DNA of 5,915 nucleotides. Origin: WHTI01 sp046715095. GTDB lineage: Bacteria; Actinomycetota; CADDZG01; WHSQ01. The notes beneath the pieces were generated by a model. That model saw only the letters and a list, made by a program, of their open reading frames with translations. It did no database searches and had not been told where the DNA came from. The stretch is taken from the NCBI GenBank assembly GCA_046715095.1, contig JBKJZQ010000067.1, positions 1-5,915 of the forward strand, given 5' to 3'. This document shows positions 4,638-5,915 of the stretch, piece by piece. Every line of letters begins with the position of its first letter. The first letter of the stretch is position 1. The position numbers and the translations under genes were made by a program.

Positions 4638-5915
4638 GAGCCAACCTCGGTAGCCGGCTCCGGCTGATCGACCGGCAGAGCGATGACGAACCTGGTTCCC
4701 GCCCCCGGCCTGCTCTCCACGCCGACGCTCCCGTGATGCGCTTCGGCGATCGCCTTGACTATCGACAGTCCAAGCCCCGCACCCTCCGATCGCATCCGAC
4801 CGTCGGGGCCTCGACTGAAGCGTTCGAAGATCTGCTCCTGCTCGCCGGGAGGGATGCCGGGCCCGTTGTCCCGGACCCAGAAGCGGACCTCGCCATCCTC
4901 GAGCTCGGACCCGATCATGATCGCGCCGTCCTCTCCTGAGTACTGAACCGCGTTCTGAGCAAGCTGCATCATCGCTTGCGTGACCCGCTGGCGGTCGGCC
5001 ACGATCCTGCCCTTGCCCACCGCATCGACCGTCCATTCCCGGTCTCCCAACGCGGTCGCCTTGGCGTAGAGCTCGTCCGTCAGCGTCGCCACATCGACCG
5101 TCTCGAGATTCAGGAAATCGGGCCGTTCCGAACGAACCAACAACAACAGATCGCTCACGAAACGACTCATCCGGTCGAGCTCGTCCATCACGATGCCGAG
5201 GGTCTTCCGTCGCTCTTCGGGATCGTCGCTGAGGAGCTCGAGCTGGCCCTGGATGATCGTGATGGGCGTGCGCAGTTCGTGCCCCGCATCGTCGATGAAC
5301 CGGCGTTGAGCGATGAAGGCCTGTTCGAGCCGGTCGAGCATCTCGTTGAAGGTCTGCGTCAGATCCCCGATCTCGTCCTGTGTCTCGACCGGGATGCGAC
5401 GCCTGAGGTCGCTCTCGGAGATGCCCCGCGCCGCGGCGCTGACCCTCGCCACCGGATGAAGGATGCGATCGGCGACCCTCCCGGCGAGGAGAGAACCGAT
5501 CAAGAGCACGATCGCTCCGACCCCTGCGGCGCCGAAGATCGCCGGGGCGATCTCCTCCTCGATAAGGTCTCTGAAGATCGCGGTGACCAAGACCCCCTTG
5601 GTCTCCCCTTCGAACCGGACCGGCACCGCCATGAAATCGACCGGACCTCCGAGCGTATCGACCCTGCCTCGCTCGGAGTCGGTGAGAGACGCCCACCGCT
5701 CGGTAAGTGTGAGGTCGCGGTCGAGCCGGTACAGGGCATCCGGCCTGCGAAGGAACGGTTTGCCCCCCACGTAGCTGACTTGCGCCTCATATGGCGAGGA
5801 GATGTCGCCCCCGAGGAACACCTCGAAGATGCGCCGCACGTTGCCATCGAACGGCCGGCCCGTCTCCGGGTCGTTGCCGGCCGACAGTACGTGGAGTTCC
5901 CGCGCTTCCCGAAAC
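4634..5915 (-). CDS. Sensor histidine kinase of a two-component system (5' partial)
   Basis: This is a membrane sensor kinase that autophosphorylates on His and passes the phosphate to the regulator encoded next to it. The frame is open to the right edge, so the first transmembrane helix and true start lie outside. A GTG at 5837-5839 is in frame but is probably internal. Counting from that GTG, an extracytoplasmic region covers about 1-96, a transmembrane helix about 98-121 (rich in A, G, V, I, L), and HAMP about 122-175. The H-box FIDDAGHELRTP has phosphoacceptor His187. The N-box QLAQNAVQYS has Asn296, the G1 box is DNGPGIP at 324-330, the F-box is QIFERFSRG at 336-344, and the G2 box is GAGLGLSIV at 353-361. 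All catalytic motifs are intact. The stop overlaps the regulator start as GTGA, with the kinase gene first. The signal sensed cannot be told from the sequence. Confidence 0.95.
   Translation of the reverse strand, partial: FREARELHVLSAGNDPETGRPFDGNVRRIFEVFLGGDISSPYEAQVSYVGGKPFLRRPDALYRLDRDLTLTERWASLTDSERGRVDTLGGPVDFMAVPVRFEGETKGVLVTAIFRDLIEEEIAPAIFGAAGVGAIVLLIGSLLAGRVADRILHPVARVSAAARGISESDLRRRIPVETQDEIGDLTQTFNEMLDRLEQAFIAQRRFIDDAGHELRTPITIIQGQLELLSDDPEERRKTLGIVMDELDRMSRFVSDLLLLVRSERPDFLNLETVDVATLTDELYAKATALGDREWTVDAVGKGRIVADRQRVTQAMMQLAQNAVQYSGEDGAIMIGSELEDGEVRFWVRDNGPGIPPGEQEQIFERFSRGPDGRMRSEGAGLGLSIVKAIAEAHHGSVGVESRPGAGTRFVIALPVDQPEPATEVGS

Noticed and set aside
3969..5696. A 575-codon open frame on the minus strand ending in the response regulator
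   Set aside because: Only the last 222 codons are the regulator. The upstream part is the kinase gene read in another frame, rich in Arg and Gly, without domains. The GTGA overlap gives the true start at 4637.

Overview
The window is GC-rich, uses GTG starts freely and joins genes by 4-nt GTGA or ATGA overlaps. Together with a DrrA-type ABC ATPase, an HMG-CoA-lyase-like enzyme and an SRPBCC+VOC pair, this suggests an actinobacterial-type genome, possibly an environmental lineage. That assignment is an inference from style and gene content; no rRNA or other taxonomic marker is present.

Layout, left to right. (1) 1-549, minus: the N-terminal 183 residues of a drug-export type ABC ATPase, cut by the left edge. 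Its upstream region (550-699) holds small inverted repeats that could be an operator. (2) 700-1611, minus: a complete HMG-CoA-lyase/DRE-TIM family protein in which the catalytic Cys and one metal-binding His are replaced. (3) 1639-3006, minus: a compact operon-like cluster read right to left. It holds a 129-aa Cys-motif protein, a 163-aa protein with a CxxC and a DUF151-like C-terminus (joined by a GTGA overlap), a 23-codon small ORF, and a 132-aa protein joined to the small ORF by an ATGA overlap. The 129-aa and 132-aa proteins share a C-x-G-P...C-P-L-L-x-G-x-x-C motif and look like degenerate receiver-fold paralogues. I could not assign this cluster to a described system, and it is the most interesting part of the window. 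The HMGL-like gene follows it after only 27 bp and may be co-transcribed.

(4) 3122-3925, plus: an SRPBCC/AHSA1 domain gene whose N-terminal part is missing or altered, followed by a complete small VOC (glyoxalase-fold) protein. These are the only convincing plus-strand genes. They diverge from the Cys-motif cluster and converge on the next unit. (5) 3969-5915, minus: a two-component system in which the sensor histidine kinase (5' end beyond the right edge) overlaps the OmpR/PhoB-type response regulator by GTGA.

The kinase senses through an extracytoplasmic domain and would phosphorylate the regulator; nothing in the window identifies the target genes. The ABC ATPase probably works with a permease encoded beyond the left edge. 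No RNA genes, insertion sequences, CRISPR arrays or convincing intrinsic terminators were found, and no gene-free stretch exceeds 300 bases.
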